A stretch of 64,000 nt of DNA from Flammula alnicola (GCA_015499995.1 JADNRV010000117.1:105031-169030), one strand, 5' to 3'; positions 43,575-56,653 are shown, numbered from the stretch's first letter. Notes: a model not told the origin generated them from the letters alone. A program made the numbers and translations.

Positions 43575-46505
43575 CTAAGCAACCTCCGACGTTTCGTGTC
43601 TCCGCCGCGCCTCTCGAGTCTCCTTTTGGAGCTGCTCACTATATTGCCTCGGCTTTTCCTTCTCAAACACCTCGTTGATCTCCTCGAGCGTAAGTCCCTT
43701 GGTCTCCACCACGAAAAAGTAGATCACAATAACCTCGAAGATATCCCAAATCAAAAAGATCAGGTAAACTGTGTGGGAAGTCATTTTTAGAGCGCATCAT
43801 TGATCGACGTATACAATATTAGATGACCGCACCTTTCCATCCGAGCTTTTGTAAAGCAACCGGAAGCCTGTCGGGACGAAGCAGTTCATAATTAACCATG
43901 CATTGCACGTAAGTAGATCGATAGCAGCAACTGTTAAAACGCACCCAAAAGTGTTTATCAAGGTCGAAACTTGAGAAACGATGTTCAAGAACGCAAGACC
44001 CTTTGCACGCGCCTCATAGCCAAGGACTTCCGCGGGGTAAAGTGCTTGCCTGGTGTGAAAGTCGTAAGCACACGCGCTCGGCTCCGCTTCGGCGGGAAAC
44101 GCACATGGGTGTCCATCCATAGGAGAAGACGACCATGAACAGATAGATGAAGGTTATGCCTGCGTTCGCCCTTGCTGCGCTTCCGAAGCTCCTCAAGAGC
44201 CCAGTGACTATCGCCAATATCACCGACATTACAATGGTCGAATATAGCAAAACCTTGCGACGTCCAAAACGGTCAACCGTGGCCGATCCCTGAACTGATA
44301 CTGTCAGCGCATGACATTCTCAGAAAGTTGTGGGAAAGACTTGCGCATAGTGCTATGATAAGATATCAGTTGCCGAGTACTGTAAGGAACCCCCAAATCA
44401 AGAGAAAGGTCTTAAAATCTTACCTCCCATACTAAGATCTAATCAGTGGCATGAAATGTGAATTGGACTAGAAATACTCACTATGAAGTAACACTATTGA
44501 CAAAGTTAAGAGTGAGCTGACGATTCTGCGAGGTTATTCCGGCGTTCTTGAGGAGAATAGGCAGGAAGTAGGTAATTAGTCCATTTCCGCTCAGTTGACC
44601 TTATCGACGACGAGATTAGCTGTAGATCTTCCTGAAGGCAGATACTTAGATGCATACCGAAAGTTCCTGTAAACGTATATCAAAAAACAGCCACAAGAAG
44701 AGAAGACTGGAGCGCACCGATAAGAATAACCATATAAGCCCTATATCTGTCTGCGCGAGTCGTGAATAAGGGTCTGAAATCCCACCATCGCTCTGATTAA
44801 TGAAACCAGAATAAGTTTGAGGTGCGAATAAACATCAGTAATTTTAACCGCACTGTCAGCACCGTCAATCTGGATCTTCTCTTCAATCTCGCGCATCTCC
44901 AGGTCCACCAAGGGGGAGTCAATATCATTGTCACTGCTGTGGAACCTGGCAAGAATCCGACGCGCCATATCTTGCTTCCCAATACTGTATAACCACCGGG
45001 GACTGGCCGTAAAATAAATTAGTCGCCACTTTACGCAAGAAATATTTGGTTCGGCAGTACTTACGATTCAGGACACAAGAAAACCATAGAGACATTAACG
45101 GCGGCAGGTACGAGCTATAAAATACCAAAATTCATCGTCCAGTCAGAAATCTATGCCATATTTGTGCAAAGGACCCACTTGGATATACAACGGCAGCCGC
45201 CAAGACATCTCGCTCTGGAATTTCCCGGTCGCGACCATCATACCCGTAGCCGTTATCTGTCCCACGTAATAGCTTCATAAAAGCAATCAATTAGCATATT
45301 TCTTCAAGTCCCATCGTAAAGGAGGATTGACGATCAACCTACTCACAATGAATTTAGGAATCCGATATACGCGCCCCGAGAGTGGGCAGGGGCCATTTCA
45401 GCAAGGTATGATTTTGCGGAGGCTCCTGCGCAGGCCGAGCCGAGACCTATATATGTGTACACACAAGTACGAGGAAGGGATACGTCCGCCATGGTCAATC
45501 GCCTTAATATCGGCATGTACAGTAGATGTCTGGCAGGAGTTACTTACCAGTCAAAAATCGCCCACCGAGGAACATTCCTTTATCTGTGGCATTAGCGGTG
45601 AGAAGCGCCCCGGCGCTTTTTATTTAATGTGAACGCAATGGTGAGGGTCCGATTAAAACCTCCTATATAAACGAAGCAGCGTTGTACTCACATCAAAACT
45701 GCGTTTCCGAAGAACATCGAAAATCGCCGGCCGAATCGGTCAGGAAAATAGGCTATAGTTATTTCGTCAACCTCTGACCTTGATGTTTACGATGACAAGA
45801 ATCATGGATGCTCACAGGCCGGTATTGTCCCGCTGCACATGCAATAAAGATAATCAATGAGGTAATCGGAGAAGGAAAGACGAAAACGTACCAAATGGAG
45901 CCGCTTGATAAAAAAAAATCGGGAATGAGCAAATGCTTGACCTCGTGGAAGATATAAAGTAAAGCCATACACGGTGTAGATACCGAAGACAATGCTGATT
46001 TTGAAGTAATAAAATCTTAGCAATCACCCAGTACACGATTTATAGAAGAACATACCTGGTCTTGCTTCCAACGCCTGACATGCCAAAATATTGTTGGTAC
46101 TGTACCATGCTATTGATACCACCCATAACCTTTTAGAAAAGGCGACATGCGTCATTTGAGCATCGTGCATCCCTCAGAGGTAAAATGGCCCACCGTTCCA
46201 TCGAAACCACTGTCTCCCGAGCAGCAGCACACCACCAAGGTCACTAGATACATCTATCGCGGTGATAAATCAACGCTCGTAAGAAAGATGGCAGGAAAAT
46301 AATGTATTGGATGGTAGCGCACTTGGATGGCAGCCCAACTAAAGCGACTAACGCCCGGATCCATCTCCAACGCCTTCTGAAGCGCAATCTGCTTCTCCAT
46401 CGGCGTCTGTGGGACGCCATATTCGCGGTGCACGACCTCAGCTTCATGCTTGTCATCCATGTATTTCTCAACGGAAGAATGCGAAGGCGTCGTAGCGTTC
46501 CCCAT
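43575..46505 (-). CDS. MFS sugar transporter (hexose/lactose-permease type) with microexons
   Basis: At least twelve exons from MGNATTPSHSSVEKYMDDKH (46505) to RRRHETSEVA-stop (43575). After splicing the sugar-porter signatures appear: GFDGTVMGGINSM, SIVFGIYTVGSICGTIPASY, FPDRFGRRFSMF, GGRFLTGLGSACAGASAKSY, LAEMAPAHSRGAYIGFLNSF, VFLCPESPRWLYSIGKQDMA, TVDRFGRRKVLLYS, QALYPAEVLGYEARAKGLAF and VVETKGLTLEEINEVFE. The segment VGSICGTIPAS comes from a 12-nt exon (45892-45903) and a 17-nt exon (45816-45832), both with good splice sites. The protein should be a twelve-helix plasma membrane importer. The cargo is uncertain: the family includes lactose permease-like and quinate or hexose carriers. No defect found. 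Confidence 0.9.
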
Positions 46506-48683
46506 AGCGCTTGTCGATATCACTCAACTAACGCGAGCGATAAGATTGAAGCAAGAACTTCGCCCGGCTTATCATGCAGCGAGCTATACATATAACTCCC
46601 CTTCTCTCATGCTGATGCTATAGCAAAGAAATTGAAAGAATCCCCAGAATCGTGAGTTCAGTGTCTATTAATAGAACTCGCCAAGTGGTGCGAATGGCCT
46701 GCAGGTCAACTCTATTCGCGATGTTGGAGGGGAGACGACGTTTAGGGCAAGAAGGGGTATCAGGTGACAGAGCGCAACGTTCGATTCCGTCCCGCGGTGT
46801 CAAAAGGGACATGTTCTTGGGCGAGGTCGGCCGGGTGGGGGGCCCGGGCGGTGGAGGCAAATTGTGCGGCGTCGAGAAAAGTGAATATGTATTAAGTATC
46901 CAGCATATCCCGGGTGCATGCGTACTGCGCAGCTATCTTCATTTGCAATTTGGGGGCTTTAGGTGAGCCAAGAGCAAGCCAAGAGAGAGTCTCCGTAGCT
47001 CTCGGTCGCCCAGATTGGAGGGATGAGGAATGCGCGGATCGTCTTTCACAACTTTGGAAGACACCTGAAGACACGGCGAACTTGAAGATTCTTACCGGTC
47101 CGGGCGTCCAATTCTAAGTATGTAAGGTTTTTTTGTGGTCACGATCATGACCAGCGTATGTCATTTATAGCCAGATTGTCAGTGACATAAGGATAGGAAA
47201 AACGAAACAACCAGCCGCGCCTTCTGCAGACAGGAAAAAAAGCGCAACTTGAAGTGGACGAAGGACGGTGAAAAGTGTCTCAGTCGGCCGTATCAGTCCC
47301 GCAGCTCTAGAGATGGTAGTTGTGATAACCTCAACTTTCAAGGAAATAATTAGCTTGAATAGAGGCGATCCGTTCACCGGAAAAGTATGCTTTTCATAGA
47401 CATAAACTATTTCAAAATCGATTATTCTCGAGACTCGAGAGTCGGGAGTGGGACCAGCGGAAAGGAATACCATGCAATCATTAAAGCGTACTTTGCAATT
47501 ACCTGGATCTTGAAATTCCTGTGTTGAAGCAGGAAATTTGAAATTTGTGGACGTTGTTGCCAAAGGTTCGGAGTATCATCGAGGGTTATTACGATCTATC
47601 GGAGTGCAGGTGGATTGTCAAGTCGTTATCAGATACATATGTATAGCGTATTGCCTCCAAGTTTGCATCAGGAGCTTTATACATACCGTGATAGAGGCAT
47701 TTCCCAAGGTGCTCCTTATCTTTTGGAGTTTGATACTCGCGCTCCGGCGATCGCGCGTGCAAGCGAAGTTCCCAAAAATACAATATTAATGGAGCCAGTC
47801 GCGAGGTGCCACACTCAACGGTTTCGTAGAATAGGCCTAGGTATGTGACGTGCCAGTAATTCAAGCTCGCTACGTATAAGGAGTTTCTTAATATGTTCAC
47901 AAGTTCTCAAATTTTATTCCACCGTCGATTCGCCAGCTCTTCGTTCCTTGAGAAAAGTACTGTCCCAGTGATGTAGTACTAGTAGAGATGCTGTAAGATT
48001 GCAATTGAAAGTTTTATATGTATAAAGGGATTAGGTAGCAGGTCAAGTGGCCAGGTTGCGTTAGCGAAATGACCATAAATTATTTAAATGAGCTGTCTCA
48101 CTGACAATAGCAAACGACGAATTTACGTGTACGGTGTCGGCGTCAAGTCGGCGTTGTGGACAGTTTAGCTGGTGGCGTCGAGGATGGTGTCGATACCGCG
48201 GCACGATCGGCCGACATCGCGTGGGTTTGCACTTCGGTGATCAAATACAAATGGGGCTGATCGATCACTACTAGCCTGGGCCGAGCTTGGCAAATATGCA
48301 GTCTCTCAAAATTCAGGGTGAGCTTTGGATGGATGCATAATAAAAATTGCGTTCTCTCCGCGCATTTTATCACAATATCTTCTCTTCCTTCACCATTTGC
48401 TTTCAGTCCTGCCAGTTTATTCCTCTCTACCGGAAAGACGCCCAGTCCGCCTGAAAACGTCTGTCATTTCCTCCTCGGACAAACAATAAATACCATTATA
48501 GTCCCTCGGTCGCTCAAGATTCTCACCTGTGAATCATACCGCTATCTAGAGCGATCTGGAGAGCGGCAGAACTCTAATTCTTCTATTAGGTGAGAATCTA
48601 CAGATTTCTAGCAAACCTTTATATAAACGTTGACGGTCGCAAGACCACTCTACAGGTATTTGAGATCCCAATTCTTTGAAATA
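46506..48683. other. 2.2-kb region without a clear gene
   Basis: Open minus-strand frames at 47165-47563 (ATTSTNFKFPASTQEFQDP) and 47589-47900 adjoin, with plausible splice sites between them (gtatgtat; actccgatag). Joining them meets a stop in one phase, and the other phase gives LDDTPNLWQQRPQISNFLLQ with no recognised family. Probably a decayed gene. A minus frame at 46618-46860 (Pro-rich) is likewise unassigned. TATA-like tatataaac at 48619-48627 lies ~60 bp upstream of the next plus-strand gene. Confidence 0.3.
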
Positions 48684-49410
48684 ATGTCTTGTCGTTCTTC
48701 GACTCAGACACTCGACATGAGTACACAGGTCTGTAATCTGCGCACCCCACAGGTACCTAGAAGCTGACCGACTCCTGCTACAGGAGGTCTATATTATAAC
48801 GCACCCTATCCGCCCGCGTCCTCGCACTCGGACGTCCTCTTTGCTCTCCGTCTGTTCGGGTGTTTCGCTTGGGTCTGTTTTCGAGATAGCCAAGTCCCAT
48901 TCCACTGCCGGGGTCAGCCAACTGCCCGATACACACGAGGCATATGGTGCCTTCATCCCAGTGCGCTCAGCAACATCCACATTGAAAGACTTCGCCTCCT
49001 ATGTCTCTCCTCCTATCACGCGCAATGCGTCAAGGCGGAGAAGGGTTACTTTCAGCGATAAATGTTCTTATTCGTCCTCATGGGCGGACCAAGAAGAATC
49101 ATCGTCATCGCAGATACCATACATCACACGCACCACACCATCGTCACCGATTTGTCCACCGTCTCCAACGTCTACGGTATCCTCCTTATCAACATCCTCC
49201 CGTAATGCCTCAACCAATGACCTCCACCCTATTCTTGCTTCGCTCGAAAGAAAGTCTCGCCTATGCTCTCAAATTGTCCAGTGCACGACGTGTAGGAAGA
49301 CAGGCAGTGACTTCCCCCGTTGTCCGAGATGTGGGGATATGTGGTGTTCAAGACCGTGCCGGTTGGTGGGTGGAAAGCGCCATGCGTGCTCAGGCACCAA
49401 CAGAGCGTAA
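48684..49410 (+). CDS. Ser-rich protein with RVTF motif and C-terminal zinc cluster (223 aa)
   Basis: Two exons: 48684-48728 (MSCRSSTQTLDMSTQ) and 48784-49410. Residues 102-105 are RVTF inside SRRRRVTFSDKCSYSSSW, a textbook RVxF docking motif for protein phosphatase 1. A Ser/Thr/Pro-rich linker follows. The C-terminus CTTCRKTGSDFPRCPRCGDM, WCSRPCRLVGGKRHAC has eight Cys plus a His in paired CxxC/CxxxC spacing, compatible with a treble-clef or MYND-like zinc site. No named family recognised; a PP1 regulatory or targeting role is inference from the motif. It is convergent with BUD22, 217 bp away. Confidence 0.7.
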
Positions 49411-49626
49411 CGTCTTGGAAGATATGCTTTTCTCCTCTCTCTCATGGACTGTTTCTTGGGGTTACTTACGTCGTTGCAATATGTTGTGTTTCTTGCTTGC
49501 TTGCTATTGTTAGATATTCCATTTGTATATATTCGTATTTAGAACGCCCGTGTATGCTTCTTCATAGATTTTGTCAATCGTGGGCTCACACCACACCACA
49601 CATTCATAGGCAAAGCACCCACATGA

Positions 49627-51386
49627 CTACGCAAACTTTATCTTCGTCCCTTGACTTGGGACTATCCCCACACTTTCTCTGGCTTTCAACTTTCTTTTTG
49701 CTTCCCAGGAAGGATGTAGAGGCTTTTCGTCGTGCTGATCGGACTTGGACTTGGTGGCAGGTTTGAATACTCTGGCAGCTGACGCGCCAGTAGACCGGGT
49801 ACCCCATCCTGCGTCGACAGGTTGCTGGTGCTGTGGGATATTCTTTCCCCGTGACTGTCCTCTAGTTGATGCGGGAGGACCTTGTGCAGGTGTCAAATTA
49901 CGAGATGGAACAGCATTTGACCCGGTCTTAATACTGCTCGTGTGACCTCTAATTTTTTGAGCTTGAACAGCGGCCATTGCTTCAGCTTCCTTTTTCTTGT
50001 GATTCGCATTACGTCCGAACTTCTTTTCCCATATCCTGAGGCACAGAGAGGTCAGTTTGGCGAATTGGCAGTCAGATGGAGATGGAGATAGGTGTCGCTT
50101 ACGCTCGTCGGGCCCTTTGTCCGCGCCTATTTTTCTTTTGCAGATCGACTGCTTTACCCTCCGTGTCGCTGAAATCTGAATCATCTGAACCACGGACGAA
50201 GCCCACGGACAGCGAGGGAAGGAAGGTTGATTCCATCTTCGATGAAGAGCTTTTAGCCGGTTTAGGGGCAGCCTTTTGGGGCTTGCTTTTCGTGGGTTTC
50301 ACTTTAAGCTCTTCGTCGTCACTGTCCAACTCCTCTTCCGATTCTTCATCTTCACTCTCCTGAATTCTAGAGCCTCCACCTGAAATAGAACCCGACTCCC
50401 AACCACCGTCATCTTCTTCCAGTTCTCCTTCTCCGTTTAAGCTGCCAGACTTCCATGCTACTTCGTCTCTGGACGAGTCGGAGGTCCCTCCTTCCTCATC
50501 TTCAACTTCCAGCGAGAGGTTAGGCATTTTCGATTTACTCTGAGCAAGGACATCGCCAGAAGTCGATTCTTTGCGTATTTTTGAAGGCCGGTCAGAAGAT
50601 TGCGCCAAAATCACGTCAGGCTGGGAGTCTGTGGCGCTGTCGCGCTGTTTAAGCGCAGGGTTAAGAAGAACCTTTAGCGAGTCCAGAGATGCGGAAACTT
50701 GGGCCGCTAAGATTTTGGAACTGAGAAGTCGGCTTTGGATTTTTGCCAGAGTTGTTCCGGGTTCGGCGGGGACTAGAAGGTTGGTTTCAAGTTCGTTCTT
50801 AATCGTGACCTTGATGTCCTCGTTCTCGCGAAGCGTGTGGTCCTTGAGTACTTTAGATTTGAGAGCTGAATTTCCAATTGCGTCGTGGTTGATGTCCTTT
50901 TGTTTTTAAGAGCAGAACAAGGTGAGGTTATGCGTAGAGAGGATCAAAAGAAAGTGACCTTGAGCGAGGTTAATTCTGCTTCAAATTCCGCGATAGCCTT
51001 GTCATCTTCGTCTTTTTTTCTAATAACAAATACGATGAGAGACGGACTTTAAAGACTTGTTTGAGAAATTACCGTAGGTTTTTCAGCCTTTTCACGACCT
51101 TCTGGGTCTCGAAAACCTTTGCTCGTTTGGACGCTTTGTGCACTTCCTTCATTTCATGGTGCTACGAAATTGGTCCGGGTATAAGTGGATTGAAGACGCG
51201 GTTCAACATGTAATGTGCGTACAAGTTTTCCTCCAATCCTAACGCTCAGCTCCTAGAGTCCAGGAAAGACCAATGGTAAAGTGTCAGTTGAGGGCACAGC
51301 TGAGGATAAACTACAAAATTTACCTCTTCTGGGGGCTCGTATCTCTTCCTTTTCACGCCACGAGTTGCAGATTGATCCATCTTCAT
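49627..51386 (-). CDS. BUD22: BUD22-family ribosome-biogenesis protein
   Basis: Six or so exons from MKMDQSATRGVKRKRYEPPE at 51386 (a second in-frame ATG is at 51380). The N-terminal half is helical (LSVRIGGKLHHEMKEVHKAS, KAIAEFEAELTSLKDINHDA, LAKIQSRLLSSKILAAQVSA). The middle is very acidic and Ser-rich (EDEESEEELDSDDEELK). The diagnostic Bud22 C-terminus is present: NRRGQRARRIWEKKFG, KKKEAEAMAAVQAQK and LHPSWEAKRKLKARESVGIV-PSQGTKIKF. The yeast protein acts in the nucleolus in 18S rRNA maturation. The end GTKIKFA-stop is at 49627. Exon joins keep frame. Its 5' end is divergent from TBCD across 354 bp. Confidence 0.9.
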
Positions 51387-51740
51387 GAGAGATCAAGGAC
51401 AGTCGGTCAGAACAATATAACTGATCTTCAGAGGGTATGTATGCAAACAAGAAAACTCTTGATCTTGAACAGCGAAGACGTTGAGAGAGACGGTGCAAGT
51501 CAGGTGATCGAATTGCCGATCATCCATGATCTGTTGCACTGTCTCCTCTGATCCAAACAAGCGCTCAACGCGGTCCACATGATTCTTGACATCGGACGCG
51601 ACAACAAGTCATGATGGGAATTTTATCTATCTCTTTGGCTGCTGAACGGTCGTCCAGGTTATATTTTCTCCTTCAACGCTTTAGTCACATTCACGAGTAA
51701 TCCTGACGATCAAACCCAAGGCTTTAAACCGCAAGTCAAC
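51387..51740. promoter_or_regulatory. Shared divergent promoter of BUD22 and tubulin cofactor D
   Basis: 354 bp between two divergent starts; no TATA box evident on either strand, as is usual for housekeeping pairs. Confidence 0.4.
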
Positions 51741-54700
51741 ATGGCGGAGAATGTCGGCGAAGAAAAGGTCCTCGCGACTTTCGAAACCGTCGGAGAGCTG
51801 AGGAAGTTGCAAGATGCACTACTAAGCTTGGATTGGAGCGAAGACTCGCCGGATGCGCAGCACGATGACGAATCTGTATTATTTCAGAAATTCTCTGTGA
51901 TGGTGCGTCTTCTTCACTGAAGATATACATACTGAAAGTTCAAATCATTCAACCTTCCGATAGCTCGATGAATACCAAGAGCAATCGTACCTGCTCGATC
52001 CATACTTGGAAGATATGGTTGCACCTGTCGTCGAACGATTGAAGGATTTCGCAAAGGCTTGCATCGCCAATCCCTCTTTGAAGTACAGTCCTTGGCGCGT
52101 CGATACGATAGCTCGTGTGCTGTACAGCTACGTCAAATTTCGCGGCTATAAAACTATCAGTCAGTCTTCCCCGAGAATCTTTTTCGAACAGTCGGATTGA
52201 GAGCCCACAGTTAGATACTTCCCCATGAAATTGCCGATCTATCGATTGCGCTCGAGTTTATGCAGATCCCGGATGGTCTGGCTCAACACCGGTATCTTTG
52301 GGCCATGCGCTACGTGACATTGTTGTGGCTTTATATCATCTGCATTATTCCGTTTGACTTCGCTCAGTTCGATGAGCTGGACAGAATAGGAGAGACGGCT
52401 AGCTCGCTCGAGACCGTGGCAAAACGTTATCTTGGAGCGGCGGGTCTGGAACGAGAAGCAGCTGCGTTATTGCTATCTCGCTTGTATATGAGGTAGGAAG
52501 AATGTATCTGCCTCCATATGAAACTAATTTGTGTAGGAAGGATACAGGCTTGGGCTTCCATGAATTTGTAGTTTGGTCTCATTCGTTCCTTCAAGAGAAC
52601 AGCGACGTTTTCAAAGTGCGTATCATCAAATTATCCGATGCAATTAACGTTAACAGATTTATAGGCTATCGGACTTTTGCAAGTTCTTTGTGAAGTCGTG
52701 AAGTCAGGATCGGTCGAGCAAGCCCAAGCTGAGCTCCCTCAGTTGCTATCTATATCAAGCACCGTTCAGGGGTCTTCCACACTGTCGAACAACACTGTCG
52801 TACGGAAGTTCAAGACGAAGTTAGTATCGAGGCTTGGTTTGAGGCTACTACCAACAAGCACCGGGAACAGGCGACAAGGTTTGCCCCCTTCATTCCTATC
52901 ATTACACTCGAGCTAAAAGTGAGTAGTTCGCGCATTAATCGCTGATGAGGTACACGTCGGGTCTGATGCGATCGGAGAAGATGTGGAAGTACCCCCGAAG
53001 TAGAGGATATCTTAGAGCTACTTTTTGAAGCCCTGCAAGATAAAGTTCGTCTATTTGCTCTACTTTCATCTTCGTCTAATCTTATCTCCAATAGGACACG
53101 ATTGTCCGCTGGTCTGCCGCAAAAGGGGTTGCAAGGATTGCTGAACGCCTGCCCAAAGACTTCTGCAGTCAGGTCCTCGAGACCGTCATGGGGCTGTTCG
53201 AAATCCATTCCGTAGCAGCAGCCAGCCTGTATGATCTTCCCGCTGTCGCGGAAGGCACGTGGCACGGAGCATGTCTTGCGTGCGCCGAGATTGCACGTCG
53301 GAGTCTTGTAGAACCTGGACATCTGCCTCAGTTAATTGAGTGGTTATCAAAAGTGCGTCAAAGTCCTATCACATGCATGTTTTATTGATGAATTAGCCGC
53401 TGCCAGGCCTTGTATTTTGATCTCCGTAAGGGTGCTCATTCGATTGGCTCGAACGTCCGCGATGCAGCCGCGTATGTCCTTTGGGCGCTCGCGAGGACGC
53501 AGAACCAATCAGCACTGATTCCGCATGCCAGCAATCTGGCCCGACGACTTGCGACTGTCGCACTGTACGATCGAGAAATTCACATTCGACGTGCAGCGAG
53601 TGCAGCATTCCAGGAACATGTTGGGAGGAACGTGAGTCTATGCGTCCTGCTTTCTATACTGCCATCTTGTTATTAACAATGAAATATTAGAGCTTATTTC
53701 CTCATGGTATCGATGTATTGGCCAAGACGGATTTCTACGCAGTCAGTATCCGAAAGAACGCGTTTTTAGTGGCTGCACCTCAGGTTGCCGAGTAAGTCGC
53801 GGCGTCCCTCCATCCAGTAGCTGCCAATCTTATTCACTTTCCCAGGCATCCCGAGTATCGAGACTTCCTCTTCGACCACTTATTAAACGTCGTCCTCCGG
53901 CACTGGGATATTTCAATGCGAGAACTTGGATCGCAGTCCTTGCGATTAATTTGTTCTCATGATCTTTACATCCTGGCTCCTCGAGCCATCGAGAAAATAG
54001 TGGGCTCTTTCTTTCGTTTTGCTCGCGGTCAGGTAGCTATCTAAATACCACGCCAGGTACTACTTTTGGAATCTCTCGATCTAGCAGATGTGCATGGTGG
54101 GCTGTTGGCGCTAAGCGAAATTGCCATCGCATATAAGGAAACAATAAAAGACCCTATCGTGCTGGAAGATCATCTACGTAATGTAAGGCGCATTGTCGGC
54201 AATATTGTAATCTTTTCACACCCTATCCTGACTGATTCTGCGCACTTTCAGGTTTTTAAGCATTTAAAACATATTCCTGAAAGCACATTGACGACGACTC
54301 GCAGTGAGCTCATCGCGTCTGCAGCATGTCGGTTAATAGCAAACTCTATCACTGTGACGGAAATAAAGCTCGGCGGGCGATCGTCTGTCCCCGGTTGGAG
54401 GAATATCGTGGATATTGGCCTGAAGCATCGGATGGCCTCTGTTCAGGAAACAGCTGCTGACGCTATGGCCGCAATGAGCAATCTCACCGACTGCTCTGCA
54501 GATGTGACTAGATGAGTAATTCCTCATTCGTCTACTCGTTCTAGGGGATTCATGTGGTTTTCCATCTCTACATTGATCAAAGAGTTAAGGCGTGGCTCTC
54601 CTACAATGCAACAGAGTCTTGCCCTGGTCTTGAGCGTCATAAATTACAACACGCATCCTAAGGTCCTCCCACAAGCCATCGCATACTTGCTTGACAGCCT

Positions 54701-56310
54701 GAGACCGACAGTAAGCCTCTCTTCACACGATGCTTGAATGATGTTCTCATTCACTTTACCAAAGTCGAAGGCCAACATTGAAACGCGCCGCAGTTGCCTT
54801 CAAGCAATCCCTCGTATCATGACCCTTGTCTCACCTCACCTGGCATCGCGTAGGTCTTTCTACATTCCAAAAGGGGTGCACCGCCTCATCGTTTTGAAGT
54901 TATGTCAAGTGATACGGTGCATGACCTCGTCGCTGCCCTGTTGGCTGGACTGGAAGATTACACTATCGATGAACGTGGCGACGTGGGCTCATGGGTTAGG
55001 ATCGTTTGCATACAAGGACTCACGAGAATTTCCGAGCTTCTTTTCCGAACGGCAGAGTCTATCCCAGACTTCGAACGTTACCTCCCTCCGGAGACCTATA
55101 TTTCTATTGCTGCCGGGTTACTCAAACAAGGTGTAGAGAGGCTAGACAATGTTCGCCAAACGGCAGGAGTATGCTTCATGACACTTCTAAATATGCCCCT
55201 ACCATTAGTTGATAGGGCAGATCGGTGGCGTCTCCCTGCATCGCCGTTGCTTCGAGAGCTTTTTGTGAGGTAAGTCATTCCCTGGAGCATGGCTAGGTGT
55301 AATATAGATTCTAATGGGCGCTGTTTCTTTAGCCCCTCTGAACAAATAGGTTGGAACGATGGAACCTGGTTGTTCCCTCGAGCTATACGTCTATTGGAAA
55401 TACCCGAATACCGGAAACCTGTCCTTTCAGGAATCGTCATCAGCATAGGAAGCAAAACAGACAGCACTGTAAGGTTCACTATATACCATCGTGAATATTA
55501 TTGTTCACTTCTATTTTCAGCAAAAACCTGTCTCCAACAGCCTTGTCAAATTTTCCCAGGAGTTGCCCCTGGCTGGTGGTCTAAAGTCTGCATACAGTCT
55601 CCTTGACCTCGTAAATGACTTGATCAATCATGCGAAGTCTCATATGACCTCCAATGCTGTTGTTGTGCCGGTCTACCAAACATTCACTCTCTTACTCGAG
55701 GCAGATGCGCTTCGGCATGTACCCGAGGAACCAGCTGGACGGCGAAGGTCCGTTTAATACATTTCAGCATGCCTGTTCGATGCTGACTCTCGCTTTAGTT
55801 TGCAAACGTTATTAAACATGACCTCGAGGAATGTTGACAAGCTTAAGAGTGTTCAAAGGATACATGAATCTATGAAGATGTGCGTTATGATTCCTTACAT
55901 CGGAATGTACAGACAACTTAACGCTCTTAAAGTATCGTTAATCTTCTGACCTTCGAGCAAATTAGGGTGAAAACAGTGCCTTTGTTGAGCAGCTTCCTTG
56001 CCCATCCTTTCCCTAAAGTCAGTTCCAATGGTAGATCGCGATGGGGTTCTTAATCATATTTTCCTTCGTAGGTGCGGTCAGACACCGCTGAATACCTTTA
56101 TATCTTGCTTCAGAGCGCAGATCTTGGATTTGAGACGGATGCCGTTGAAGATATCTTACTTGAAACAGAATGGTTTGTCGCTTCATTTCTTTCCCTTGCT
56201 CAAATGGACTTACACGGTTTCAATCCAGGTCGACCTCAGATATCGACGTAGCCAAAGAGGCAGCAAAAGAACTCATCCAGCATTTCATGTCTTCAATGAC
56301 TGAAATTTAG
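51741..56310 (+). CDS. ALF1: Tubulin-folding cofactor D, with two apparent one-base losses
   Basis: About twenty exons starting MAENVGEEKVLATFETVGEL. HEAT/ARM-like repeats throughout: LEDMVAPVVERLKDF, VDTIARVLYSYVKFRGYKTI, DTIVRWSAAKGVARIAERLP (the most conserved cofactor D block), GTWHGACLACAEIARR, LRKGAHSIGSNVRDAAAYVL-WALART and the C-terminal TALKE-type region GLEDYTIDERGDVGSWVRIV, then VRSDTAEYLYILLQS. The protein binds beta-tubulin in dimer assembly. Two frame breaks occur. At 52221-52224 the expected RYFPHEIADLSIALEF needs one more C, and at 52992-52996 EVPPEVEDILELL needs one more C. No intron explains either. The rest is intact, so sequence error is likelier than decay. Confidence 0.9.
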
Positions 56311-56653
56311 ATAGATAAGAGAGATAAGGGAACTATGTCAAAGCAGCTTTTAAAATGTACTATCAATATACCAAAGCATGTCAGTTTCCAGAAAGTCAAC
56401 AAGCTGAGAGCTTTATGCTAAAGGTTGGGACGTCGAGGGCGTGGGAATACTAACTAGGACGGTGGCACGAATAAATCGGGCTCAGATGAGCCGCTACTCC
56501 TTACAAGCTCAGTCTGCTATTTGCGCTCGACCACCGACGGAGAGCGGTCTAATATCACCTCTTATCCACGACACGCACGTCAACCTAATTTGAGGATTCC
56601 TTGCCGCCGAGACACGAGCAATTCTAAGGTCGTGAACGTCTGCAATCTCTGCA
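56311..56653. other. Spacer between TBCD and V-ATPase B
   Basis: 343 bp holding the 3' end of TBCD and the promoter of the V-ATPase gene in the same direction. No TATA box or small gene seen. Confidence 0.4.

Noticed and set aside
46640..46800. Possible tRNA: gttcgattcc with an upstream gccaagtggt
   Set aside because: The T-arm and acceptor stems do not pair, and no anticodon stem fits; the motifs look coincidental.
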